64,000 nucleotides of DNA, taken from the NCBI RefSeq assembly GCF_947503375.1, contig NZ_CANNDQ010000003.1, positions 1 through 64,000 on the forward strand, given 5' to 3'. The stretch comes from an uncultured Psychroserpens sp. Its GTDB lineage: Bacteria; Bacteroidota; Bacteroidia; Flavobacteriales; Flavobacteriaceae. A program made the position numbers and the translations under genes. The notes under the pieces are model-generated. The model did not search any database and was not told where the DNA came from. It was given only the letters and a program-made list of their open reading frames with translations. Below, one piece after another: positions 1 to 7,513 of the stretch; positions within the stretch are counted from its first letter, which is position 1, and the number at the start of each line of letters is the position of its first letter.

Positions 1-680
1 AGATTGATAATGGTTCAGATGACAACTGTAGTGTATCAAGTTTGAGTTTAGATGTAACCGATTTTACATGTTCAGAACTGGGAGACAATACAGTTAACTT
101 AACTGTTACAGATCAGAGTGGAAACAGTGCATCAGCATCAGCTACAGTAACAGTTGAAGACGTAATAGATCCAATAATTAATTGCCCAAGTGGAACAGTA
201 ATAGAAAATGTTGGAGATTTTATACTTCCTGATTACATATCTGATAATACCGTTGTCGTTTCAGATAATTGTGATTTTAGCGTTGTACAAACTCCAGTTC
301 CAGGAACCATCTTACCTGATGGTGATTATATAATAAGCTTTGTTGTAACAGATGATTTTGGTAATACAGCCGAATGCTCTTTTGATCTTAAAGTAGAAGA
401 TACAACACTAAGTACAGCAGGTTATAAGTTGTTAGATCGTGATATTAGTCTATTCCCTAATCCAGTTGTGAACATACTAACAATAAAAAACTCAAGTAGT
501 TTGGAGTTGGTTGATGTAGAAATTATTGATGTAACTGGTAAAACGGTTAATAGAGTAAACTTGAAGAAGAGCACTCAAAATGTAAAGGTGTCTTTAGATG
601 GGTTTGCAAGTGGAATGTACTTTGTAAAGGTTAATGCTCTTAATAATAGTTCTATAACTAAAAGAGTTATTAAACAATAG
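1..680 (+). CDS. Secreted protein with HYR-like domains and type A T9SS sorting domain (5' end missing)
   Basis: The frame is open to the left edge (codons begin at base 3), so only the last 226 residues are seen. They contain one complete and one partial HYR/Ig-like module (motif NLTVTDQSGNSAS, then FVVTDDFGNTAECSFDL), followed by a C-terminal domain starting LFPNPVVNILTI and ending in a basic TKRVIKQ tail. That ending is the type A sorting signal that directs export through the outer membrane by the type IX secretion system and usually surface attachment. HYR modules suggest adhesion or a stalk linking to a catalytic domain lying outside the window. A terminator follows 20 bases after the stop. 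Internal Leu/TTG codons are not real starts. The product's activity cannot be told from this part. Confidence 0.9.
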   Translation, partial: IDNGSDDNCSVSSLSLDVTDFTCSELGDNTVNLTVTDQSGNSASASATVTVEDVIDPIINCPSGTVIENVGDFILPDYISDNTVVVSDNCDFSVVQTPVPGTILPDGDYIISFVVTDDFGNTAECSFDLKVEDTTLSTAGYKLLDRDISLFPNPVVNILTIKNSSSLELVDVEIIDVTGKTVNRVNLKKSTQNVKVSLDGFASGMYFVKVNALNNSSITKRVIKQ

Positions 681-700
681 TTAGTTTATTTAGCTAAGAG

Positions 701-733
701 AAAAGCTATCGATGTGAGTTGGTAGCTTTTTTT
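701..733 (+). terminator. Rho-independent terminator of the first gene
   Basis: A 10-bp stem with one G-T pair (701-710 with 721-730), a 10-base loop and a T-run lie 20 bases after the stop of the upstream gene. Confidence 0.8.
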
Positions 734-837
734 ATGCTCACAATTTTCATTTGTAGCGATGATTAAACGATAAGCTTTTAGAATGCTATTAATTTGTAGG
801 GAATTATATTAAAAGTTAAATTGTTTATCGTTTCAAT

Positions 838-868
838 GAAGAGGGTTTTTGATAAAAAAACCCTCTTC
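838..868. terminator. Perfect 13-bp inverted repeat at the convergent junction
   Basis: Arms 838-850 and 856-868 are perfectly complementary with a 5-base loop; the right arm touches the stop codon of the minus-strand CHAT gene. On the plus strand it is followed by a T-rich stretch, so it could be a second-line terminator there. On the minus strand only the T-run inside the stem is present, so it may act mainly as a 3'-end stabiliser. Confidence 0.6.
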
Positions 869-3800
869 TATTTTTTGTTTCTTCTTATAAATAGAACAAT
901 AATAATTAGTAGTACAATGCTAATTAACCAATAGGAAATATTGAATGATGAGGTTTTCAAATCAATAGGAGACGTGTCGCCTATTAGCACCAAACCAGCC
1001 CAATAGTCTGGATGTAAAGTTCTTCCCTTAGCACCCTTTATGTATTCTAATTTTGCATGTTTAAGAGCTAGATCTTTAGTCATTCCTTTTGAAATGTTAT
1101 CGTAAAAGAAATGAAGGATTTCTGTGCTGGATTTTTCATCTATTTCCCAAAGACTAGTTAGCATACTTTCGCTTCCTGCATAATTAAAAGCGTGAGCCAA
1201 AGAGATCATTCCTTCACCTGCTTGATAGCTAGGTTTTCCGGTTTCACAAGCAGTTAAAATTGCTAAATTAGACGATAAATTTTGATTGTAGATTTCAAAG
1301 GTATATAATGAATTATCATCTGTAGCTATAGAATCGTTGACATTTTTAGCAAAGATCAAGCGCGATAATTCTGGAGATACGTTATTCGATTCGGCATGTG
1401 TACCTATATGAATAATCTTATGTTCGTTTGCTCTACTAGTAAAGATTTGTTTTGAAGCATTTTCATTTATAAATGAGATGCCATCAAATATTTTTGAATA
1501 TTCTTTTGCTAAGTTAGTTGCAAATGGCTGAGGTAAAAGAGTAAGATAACTTTTGTCTAAAAAAACAGAATCAGTAATAACTGTCTTGTAGTTGCTTTTC
1601 ATTTCATCTGTGAATTCTGGTGAAAAGGCTACAAAGTTTTTTTCAAAAAATTTAGGCTTTTTGTTTTTATTAATAAGTAACAGACTGTAATTGTATGAGA
1701 TGCAATAACGACTCAATAAACTTACCTGATGAAGATCCTCATAAGAATTGATATTTTTAGTGCTAAGTACTTCAAAACTTAAGTTAAACAGATTTCCATC
1801 TGGTACTATGATAATGTTCTTATTTGAAATTGATTGTTCTAAAGGCTGCCATAAAAATGCATATAGATCGTAGTAAGCATTTACATTCTGCACAAATATT
1901 TCATTTTCGTTATTGAAATTGTCTAAGGTTTTATTCAATTTTTTAGTATTCAATTCAAACAGATTAACAGTGTCTTTTTCAATAAGAATGGCATATAATT
2001 CATCATATATATAAACATACCTAATAACCGATTGACCATTCTTTATACTATTATTGAACTCAAAAGATTTAGTAATTGAAGCATATTTCAGATCATAATA
2101 CTTTGGATAATCTCTTTTTAGAGTAAGTAGAAAATCTTGCCAATTTTTGTTGACTTCAATAAATCTATCGATACTGTTTTTTTCATCAAGGGCTTGATTG
2201 ATTTCAGCTAAAAGCACAGTCTCTTTTTTTAATATAACATCTGGGATTTCATTTGAAGAAAAACTTCCTTTTACATTAAGCTGCTGCCTTATTTTATTAT
2301 AAAGTTTAGATTCGTGAAGACTTAAAATGGCTTCAATATATTCTTTTTTAGATGTGGACTTATATAACCAAAATGCAATTTGTTTTGAGAATTCAAATAC
2401 ATCATCATTGTCATCAAGAATTATTGAGAGATTTTGGTCTTCTGTAATTAATGTTTTTTGACGCTCAAGAATCGAAATAGCCTGCATGAGGTTTTCATAT
2501 TGCGCCATAAGTATTTCTGGATTACCTTTACCTTGTTGTTCTATAATAATTTTTGATTTAAGTAGTAGTGCCATTGGTTTTTTAAGACTAGAACTAAATC
2601 CATCAAATTGATCGTTAAACCTGCTATCTGAAGCATCAAATATGACCAAAGCTTGATTAATATGTTTTAGTGCTTTATCATAATCTTTCGATTTAAAATA
2701 GAGGCTTGCAAGGTTAATAAGCTGAGAGCTTTCTACAGTGGTGGTTTCACCTTGATTTTGAATAACATAATCATAGGCTTTTTGTGCCATTTCTATAGCA
2801 TTCTTATCGTATCCATTTTCTGAATAAAATTTCGAATAGGTTTGCATGGCTTCTAAATAGAAGTTGTCATAGCTTCCATCAAAGATAGACTCATAAAGTT
2901 TCTTACTTAGCTCATAATAATTCTTAGCTTGATCTACATTACCATAGTAATCATTGATGATTCCTTTGTAATAATATGCATCTGCAAGGCCCAGTTTGTT
3001 GTTTTGTTCTTTTTGTGTATAGATTTCAAGTCCTTTGCTAAAGAATGTATCAGCAAGCTCAAAATCTTTTAATCTTAAATAAATGTTACCTAGATTCAAT
3101 ACCGAATATCCAATTTCAGAATAGTTTTCAGGCATATGTTCTAATAGTTGATTATAGACATATTCGTTTAGGTCACGTGCTTTGGTATAGTTGCCTTGAG
3201 CTATAAAGTTGTCTGCATAATTCTCAATAGTTAAGAAGAGGAATAATCGTGCTTCTTCTTTGAAGAAATCTTTTCCATCTGCATCAGAATTTATAAAATT
3301 ATTATAATTATTAATGGCTTTTTCGTTGTATGCAGAAGCTTCAAGAATATTACCTAGTTGAGCGTAAACAGAGCCAATATTTGATTGTGATTTTGCTTTG
3401 TGATAAAACCTATTCATCGCTGTGGGTTCTAGTTCATTGATTATTTTTTCTCCTTTCTTAAAATAATACAATGCGCTGTCTATTTTAAAAACATCCCACA
3501 TTCTGGCACCTAATGAGTTGTATGCATCTAAAACTTTTGACTTGTCAGATTTAGAATAAGATAAGTAATAGTCTAATGATTTTTTACTGTGCCAAATGGC
3601 TTGTTTAATATTGCCTTGACGTCTATTATCTATACTAAGGTTATGATGAATTAATCCGAAAAGGTCTCCTGTGGCATCTGGTATTTTTTGCGTAACATCA
3701 AGGGCTAATAAATTTTGAGCTGCTGCATTTTCATAATCTCTTATGAAAGCATAAAACCTAGCTAACACTAAATGTTTTTGTCTTGAAACTGATAGTGAAT

Positions 3801-4113
3801 CGGTAGCCGCTGTTATAGAATTAGCAAAGTCATTTACCTTTTTAATAGCGGCCGATTTATCTTCTACATTTAAGGTGATTTTTCCTAAATAATAGATGCG
3901 CTTGGTTAGCTCTAAATAAGATTTATTTTGTTGTAATTGAGATATGTTTTCTGAGAGTAATGTCTCTGCCTCTTTATATTCTTTGAGAGAAATAAGAGAA
4001 TCTAAGCGCTTAGCATCACTCCAGTTTTTCTCTTGAGACTGTAGTGTACTGCTTAGAGTTGTAACAATAAAAAACAACAGGATATACACTTTATTATTAC
4101 AAAGAAATTTCAT
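868..4113 (-). CDS. TPR-CHAT protease, predicted periplasmic and membrane anchored
   Basis: The 1081-residue protein has an N-terminal signal peptide (about 1-26), a long array of TPR helices (about 75-560), a linker, a C-terminal CHAT domain (about 760-1050) and a last hydrophobic helix (about 1056-1074) ending in RRNKK. CHAT is a caspase-like fold. The candidate catalytic pair is present: His906 in HIGTHAE and Cys956 in LTACETG, followed by the conserved SLAHAFNYAG segment. Signal peptide plus C-terminal anchor places TPR and CHAT in the periplasm, which is unlike the better-known cytoplasmic CHAT defence proteases. It is the last gene of a unit with an ECF sigma factor and an anti-sigma-like TPR protein, 20 bases after the latter. 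A role in cleaving the anti-sigma or another envelope target is inference; substrate and trigger are unknown. Confidence 0.88.
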   Translation of the reverse strand: MKFLCNNKVYILLFFIVTTLSSTLQSQEKNWSDAKRLDSLISLKEYKEAETLLSENISQLQQNKSYLELTKRIYYLGKITLNVEDKSAAIKKVNDFANSITAATDSLSVSRQKHLVLARFYAFIRDYENAAAQNLLALDVTQKIPDATGDLFGLIHHNLSIDNRRQGNIKQAIWHSKKSLDYYLSYSKSDKSKVLDAYNSLGARMWDVFKIDSALYYFKKGEKIINELEPTAMNRFYHKAKSQSNIGSVYAQLGNILEASAYNEKAINNYNNFINSDADGKDFFKEEARLFLFLTIENYADNFIAQGNYTKARDLNEYVYNQLLEHMPENYSEIGYSVLNLGNIYLRLKDFELADTFFSKGLEIYTQKEQNNKLGLADAYYYKGIINDYYGNVDQAKNYYELSKKLYESIFDGSYDNFYLEAMQTYSKFYSENGYDKNAIEMAQKAYDYVIQNQGETTTVESSQLINLASLYFKSKDYDKALKHINQALVIFDASDSRFNDQFDGFSSSLKKPMALLLKSKIIIEQQGKGNPEILMAQYENLMQAISILERQKTLITEDQNLSIILDDNDDVFEFSKQIAFWLYKSTSKKEYIEAILSLHESKLYNKIRQQLNVKGSFSSNEIPDVILKKETVLLAEINQALDEKNSIDRFIEVNKNWQDFLLTLKRDYPKYYDLKYASITKSFEFNNSIKNGQSVIRYVYIYDELYAILIEKDTVNLFELNTKKLNKTLDNFNNENEIFVQNVNAYYDLYAFLWQPLEQSISNKNIIIVPDGNLFNLSFEVLSTKNINSYEDLHQVSLLSRYCISYNYSLLLINKNKKPKFFEKNFVAFSPEFTDEMKSNYKTVITDSVFLDKSYLTLLPQPFATNLAKEYSKIFDGISFINENASKQIFTSRANEHKIIHIGTHAESNNVSPELSRLIFAKNVNDSIATDDNSLYTFEIYNQNLSSNLAILTACETGKPSYQAGEGMISLAHAFNYAGSESMLTSLWEIDEKSSTEILHFFYDNISKGMTKDLALKHAKLEYIKGAKGRTLHPDYWAGLVLIGDTSPIDLKTSSFNISYWLISIVLLIIIVLFIRRNKK

Positions 4114-4133
4114 GTGTAAAAAATTGTAAGTGA

Positions 4134-4865
4134 TTATTTGTTCAAAACAGATAATAGGGCTTTACTATTTTCATTGTCAGAAAGCGCAAAATTCAATTTA
4201 GCTTTTTCTATATCGCCTTCCTTTAAATTGGCTAAACCTAAATAATAATTGGCATCATTTTTAAAGTAACTTTCGGGTTCTGAACTCACTTTTTCAAGAT
4301 ATGAAATAGCAAGATGCTCATTATTGTTTGCTAAATGAGCTACACCTATGAAATAATTTATAGTATCATTTTTTGCAGGCAATGCATTCCATTTTTGAAT
4401 AGCTTTGGTATAATCACCTTGCTTATAGTTTACCATAGCATCATAAAACTCAAAGTTAGTAGAGCTACTCATTGTGGTTGGTAAACCAGGATCTGGAACG
4501 AAATATTTAGTATAGAGTTTCTCATTCGTGTCTTGATTGAAAAACCAAAAACTGCCAGCCACTATAATAATCATTGCAGCAGCAACAAACCTTCTTAATT
4601 GTAAATATCTAATTTTTGGTGATTTAGTATAAGGTGTTTTTCGAGTAGGAATGTCATCATGAAACTTATCTAGCTGTTCTTTTAGAGATTGTGTTTCAAT
4701 TCCTAATAGTAGTGTTTTGGCATCTTCAAACTGAATCTTAAAATCAGCGTCACTACTTAACCTTGCTTCGAAGGCATATTGCTCTTCAGCAGCCATCGTG
4801 TTATTAATATAACGCTCAATGGCTTCTAATTGTTCTTGTGATATGTTATTGCTATTAGTTTCCAA
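4134..4865 (-). CDS. Anti-sigma-like single-pass membrane protein with periplasmic TPRs
   Basis: The 243-residue protein has a cytoplasmic N-terminal part (1-90) with the MAAEEQYAFEARL pattern typical of Bacteroidota anti-sigma N-termini, one transmembrane helix (about 93-109), then a periplasmic region (about 115-243) with two to three TPR-like helix pairs (DYTKAIQKWNALP, EHLAISYLEKV, GDIEKAKLNF). There is no FecR domain and no His-Cys zinc motif. The start is a TTG codon at 4865; the first ATG would be residue 24, which would remove the conserved N-terminus. It lies 4 bases after the sigma factor stop. The role as anti-sigma for that sigma factor is inferred from position and topology. The periplasmic TPR could bind the TPR array of the CHAT protein downstream. 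Confidence 0.8.
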   Translation of the reverse strand: METNSNNISQEQLEAIERYINNTMAAEEQYAFEARLSSDADFKIQFEDAKTLLLGIETQSLKEQLDKFHDDIPTRKTPYTKSPKIRYLQLRRFVAAAMIIIVAGSFWFFNQDTNEKLYTKYFVPDPGLPTTMSSSTNFEFYDAMVNYKQGDYTKAIQKWNALPAKNDTINYFIGVAHLANNNEHLAISYLEKVSSEPESYFKNDANYYLGLANLKEGDIEKAKLNFALSDNENSKALLSVLNK

Positions 4866-4869
4866 TTTT

Positions 4870-5442
4870 TTAAGGCTTTGAGGAAAAAACGATGCTTCGA
4901 AGTTTTTCCATACATCTGTATTTTTTATTTCTCACTGAAGCTTCTTCTAAATCTAATTCTGAAGCAATCACTCGTAAAGGTTTTTTACTATAGTAAAAAT
5001 CGGTTAGTAATTGTTTACAGGGTTGTCCTAGATTTTTAAAAGCTTTAAGGATGGTTTTAAGTTGTTCTTCTTTTACATCATTTAATTCATCATCATTTTG
5101 TTTTAAGAAGATTAATTTATCATTTGTTAAGGGGTTTGTTTTTTTAAAAGCGTTTGACCTTAAAACATCCATCCATTTATTTTTCGCAATTTGATATAAA
5201 TAACCTTCTAAGGCTGTATTGTTTTTTGGCTGAAAAGTTTTGGTTTTTAGATTTTTCCATACAGCAATAAAACTTTCTTGATAAAGGTCTTTTGCATGAT
5301 CTACAGAACCACTGTTCTTTAAAACTAAAGCTTCAATTTTAGAATAATTACTCATATAGAACTCTTTTAAAGCAATAGGATCATTGGCTTTAATAGCATC
5401 TACAAGTTGTAATTGACGTTCTTTTTCGTAGGTTTCCCTCAT
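4870..5442 (-). CDS. ECF-type RNA polymerase sigma factor
   Basis: The 190-residue protein has a sigma region 2 (about 25-95, motif DHAKDLYQESFIAVWKNL for core binding and -10 recognition) and a region 4 helix-turn-helix (about 125-185, PLRVIASELDLEEASVRNKK). This is the two-domain ECF layout, lacking regions 1 and 3. It heads a minus-strand unit with an anti-sigma-like protein and a CHAT protease. A candidate promoter with TTTG and a TAnnTTTG-like box lies just upstream at 5462-5492. Target genes cannot be named; autoregulation of its own operon is common in this family but not shown here. Confidence 0.92.
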   Translation of the reverse strand: MRETYEKERQLQLVDAIKANDPIALKEFYMSNYSKIEALVLKNSGSVDHAKDLYQESFIAVWKNLKTKTFQPKNNTALEGYLYQIAKNKWMDVLRSNAFKKTNPLTNDKLIFLKQNDDELNDVKEEQLKTILKAFKNLGQPCKQLLTDFYYSKKPLRVIASELDLEEASVRNKKYRCMEKLRSIVFSSKP

Positions 5443-5461
5443 GTTAATAGCTAATCATGAG

Positions 5462-5492
5462 TTAAGATACAATTATTTCAATTTTCAACAAA
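5462..5492 (-). promoter_or_regulatory. Candidate flavobacterial promoter of the sigma/TPR/CHAT unit
   Basis: On the minus strand, TTTG (5492-5489), a 19-base spacer and TATCTTAA (5469-5462) match the Bacteroidota -33/-7 layout (consensus TAnnTTTG, with the last two bases diverging). Transcription would start about 14 bases before the ATG at 5442. The rest of the 295-base gap 5443-5737 shows no gene or further clear signal. Confidence 0.45.
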
Positions 5493-5737
5493 TACTAAAC
5501 TATTAAATCAATTTTTTCACGACTATCTACACCACATGCAATAGATATCTATACCGTCTTACTACTATTAAACAAAATTATCTTAAACCATTAGTTGATT
5601 ACGTTACGCAATTAGTATGCTTTTTAAGTAAATCAATTTAACTTTTTATAATTAAATGGTTTGTTTCTGAGACATCGAAAATTTTAAAGATTGTCATCAA
5701 TATATTTCTAAGATGCTTTGTTTAATCGTAGTATTCT

Positions 5738-6706
5738 TTAGGATAGTTCTTCAGAAGAAGTTGCGTATTTTTGTTTTAGTTGGGAGATCATTTCTTTAGT
5801 CATGGATTGAAGATCGTATGTATGACGCCATTTCCAATCAGTTCTTGCAGATGAATCATTTATAGACCTAGGCCAACTATTGGCAATCTCTTGTCTGAAA
5901 TCTGGAGCATAACTGATAGCAAATTCTGTAATATGAGCTTTTATTGCTTCAGCAATTTGCCGCGGTGTAAAGCTAATAGCAGCCAAATTGTAAGACGATC
6001 GTATGGTGATCGTATCTGAAGGTGCTTGCATGATATTAATTGTAGCGTTAATAGCATCATCCATAAACATCATTGGAAGTTTAGTGTTTTCAGATAAAAA
6101 ACATTGGTATTGTTTCTCTAAAATAGCTTTATGATATATTTCAACAGCGTAATCTGTAGTACCTCCTCCTGGTAAGGTTTTCCAGCTAATAATTCCAGGA
6201 TATCGAATACTTCGCACATCTACATTGTATTTTTTATAATAATATTCGCACCACCTTTCACCTACTTGCTTTGTAATACCATATACAGTTGTAGGTTCCA
6301 TTACAGTATGCTGTGGTGTATTGTCTCTTGGAGTTGTTGGACCGAACACAGCAATACTTGATGGCCAAAATATTTTTTTTATTAACGTTTCTTTAGCTAA
6401 ATTTAAAATATGAAAAAGTGAATTCATATTCAAATCCCAAGCTTTCATCGGATATTTTTCTCCAGTAGCACTTAACATTGCAGCCATTAGATACACAGTA
6501 TCTATCTTATGCTTTTCTACACATGTTTTTACTGATGAATAATCTTGAGCATCAACTATTTCAAAAATACCTGAATTGACAATGTCTAAATTTGAATGAC
6601 TAATATCACTAGCGATGACATTTTCGGCACCATGTATTTCACGAAGTTTGAAAGTTAATTCTGAACCAATTTGACCACAAGCACCTATGATTAATACTTT
6701 AGACAT
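5738..6706 (-). CDS. L-threonine 3-dehydrogenase, short-chain (SDR/epimerase-like) type
   Basis: The 322-residue protein is an extended SDR: NAD-binding GACGQIG at 8-14 with Asp34 to select NAD, the active-site Ser in WPSSIAVFGP, and YGITK with Tyr142 and Lys146. The start VLIIGACGQIGSEL and the later YPGIISWKTLPGGGTTDYAVEIY are characteristic of the UDP-galactose-epimerase-like threonine dehydrogenases described from flavobacteria. These oxidise L-threonine to 2-amino-3-oxobutyrate in the cytoplasm, feeding glycine and acetyl-CoA formation. No partner 2-amino-3-ketobutyrate CoA ligase gene is next to it. It is a single-gene unit with its own -7 box at 6732-6739. A generic NAD-dependent epimerase is the alternative, less likely given these motifs. 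Confidence 0.85.
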   Translation of the reverse strand: MSKVLIIGACGQIGSELTFKLREIHGAENVIASDISHSNLDIVNSGIFEIVDAQDYSSVKTCVEKHKIDTVYLMAAMLSATGEKYPMKAWDLNMNSLFHILNLAKETLIKKIFWPSSIAVFGPTTPRDNTPQHTVMEPTTVYGITKQVGERWCEYYYKKYNVDVRSIRYPGIISWKTLPGGGTTDYAVEIYHKAILEKQYQCFLSENTKLPMMFMDDAINATINIMQAPSDTITIRSSYNLAAISFTPRQIAEAIKAHITEFAISYAPDFRQEIANSWPRSINDSSARTDWKWRHTYDLQSMTKEMISQLKQKYATSSEELS

Positions 6707-6731
6707 AATTTATTAGCTAATTTTTGTTTAC

Positions 6732-6739
6732 CAAAAGTA
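6732..6739 (-). promoter_or_regulatory. -7 box upstream of the threonine dehydrogenase gene
   Basis: The minus strand reads TACTTTTG, an exact TAnnTTTG box, 25 bases before the ATG. No convincing -33 TTTG is seen at the usual spacing. Confidence 0.4.
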
Positions 6740-6871
6740 ATAAGAATAAAGAGGAGATAAAATTTTATATGATAAAATTAAGAACTCTTTAATTTTTGTT
6801 AATTGCTCAAATGTCAGCTGCTAAATACATTCGCTTTGAGTATATTTACAACAATATTTAAGAAGTGTTCT

Positions 6872-7405
6872 ATGCGTAATTACCTGCTAATCTATTGTTT
6901 GCTTTTTTTTATATCCTTTAATTGTGAAGATGAATCAAAGGTTTTGAATAACAAGGATGCTGTAGTAGAAGTGAAGTCAAAAAGTATTACTCAAAAAGAA
7001 ATACAAAACATAGAGTATCAAGATTTTGGCCTGAGTAAAGACTCAAAAGAAGCGCTTAATAATTGGCAAAAATATCAAGAGTTATCCAATCAAATAGACT
7101 ATTTGAAAACAGCAGATCTTTCATTTTTTAAAAGTGAAAAAACCGAGTTACAAACATTCTTAAATGATTTCAAAACTGAAATACCAAGAACAATTGCTAC
7201 CAATGAAATATCAGCTAGAATACTCGTTTTGGAGACAAAAGTATTAAAGCTTAATAGTTTACTTACATTAGATAACATCAAAAAATCAGATCAACTAAAG
7301 GGTATTAATGAAGTGCTGATAGCCATGTCTAATCTTAACCTTCAAATTAATAAAAAATTTGAGTTTGATGCCAATAACATCTCAAAATCTACTATAGATC
7401 AGTAG
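6872..7405 (+). CDS. Small lipoprotein of unknown function
   Basis: The ATG at 6872 is preferred over an in-frame ATG at 6803 because it puts a signal sequence at the very N-terminus: MRNYLLIYCLLFFISFNC, with a lipobox and lipidated Cys18. The mature part (about 160 residues) is polar, predicted mostly helical, with heptad-like Leu/Ile spacing (for example TADLSFFKSEKTELQTFLND), so a short coiled-coil or helical bundle is likely. I do not recognise the family. It lies 108 bases upstream of the M13 peptidase lipoprotein on the same strand, so the two may be co-expressed. Confidence 0.7.
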   Translation: MRNYLLIYCLLFFISFNCEDESKVLNNKDAVVEVKSKSITQKEIQNIEYQDFGLSKDSKEALNNWQKYQELSNQIDYLKTADLSFFKSEKTELQTFLNDFKTEIPRTIATNEISARILVLETKVLKLNSLLTLDNIKKSDQLKGINEVLIAMSNLNLQINKKFEFDANNISKSTIDQ

Positions 7406-7513
7406 CTTATATTAAAGTGATAATTCTTAATGTTTTGTTAATCTGTAACAAATAGAGATCTAAAGCTTCTAATTAATAACTAATTTTAAATCAAATTAAA
7501 CCTTAAGTACATT

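Noticed and set aside
868..4113. CHAT protein as part of a CRISPR type III-E or gasdermin defence system
   Set aside because: No Cas, gasdermin or other defence gene adjoins it, and its signal peptide places it outside the cytoplasm.
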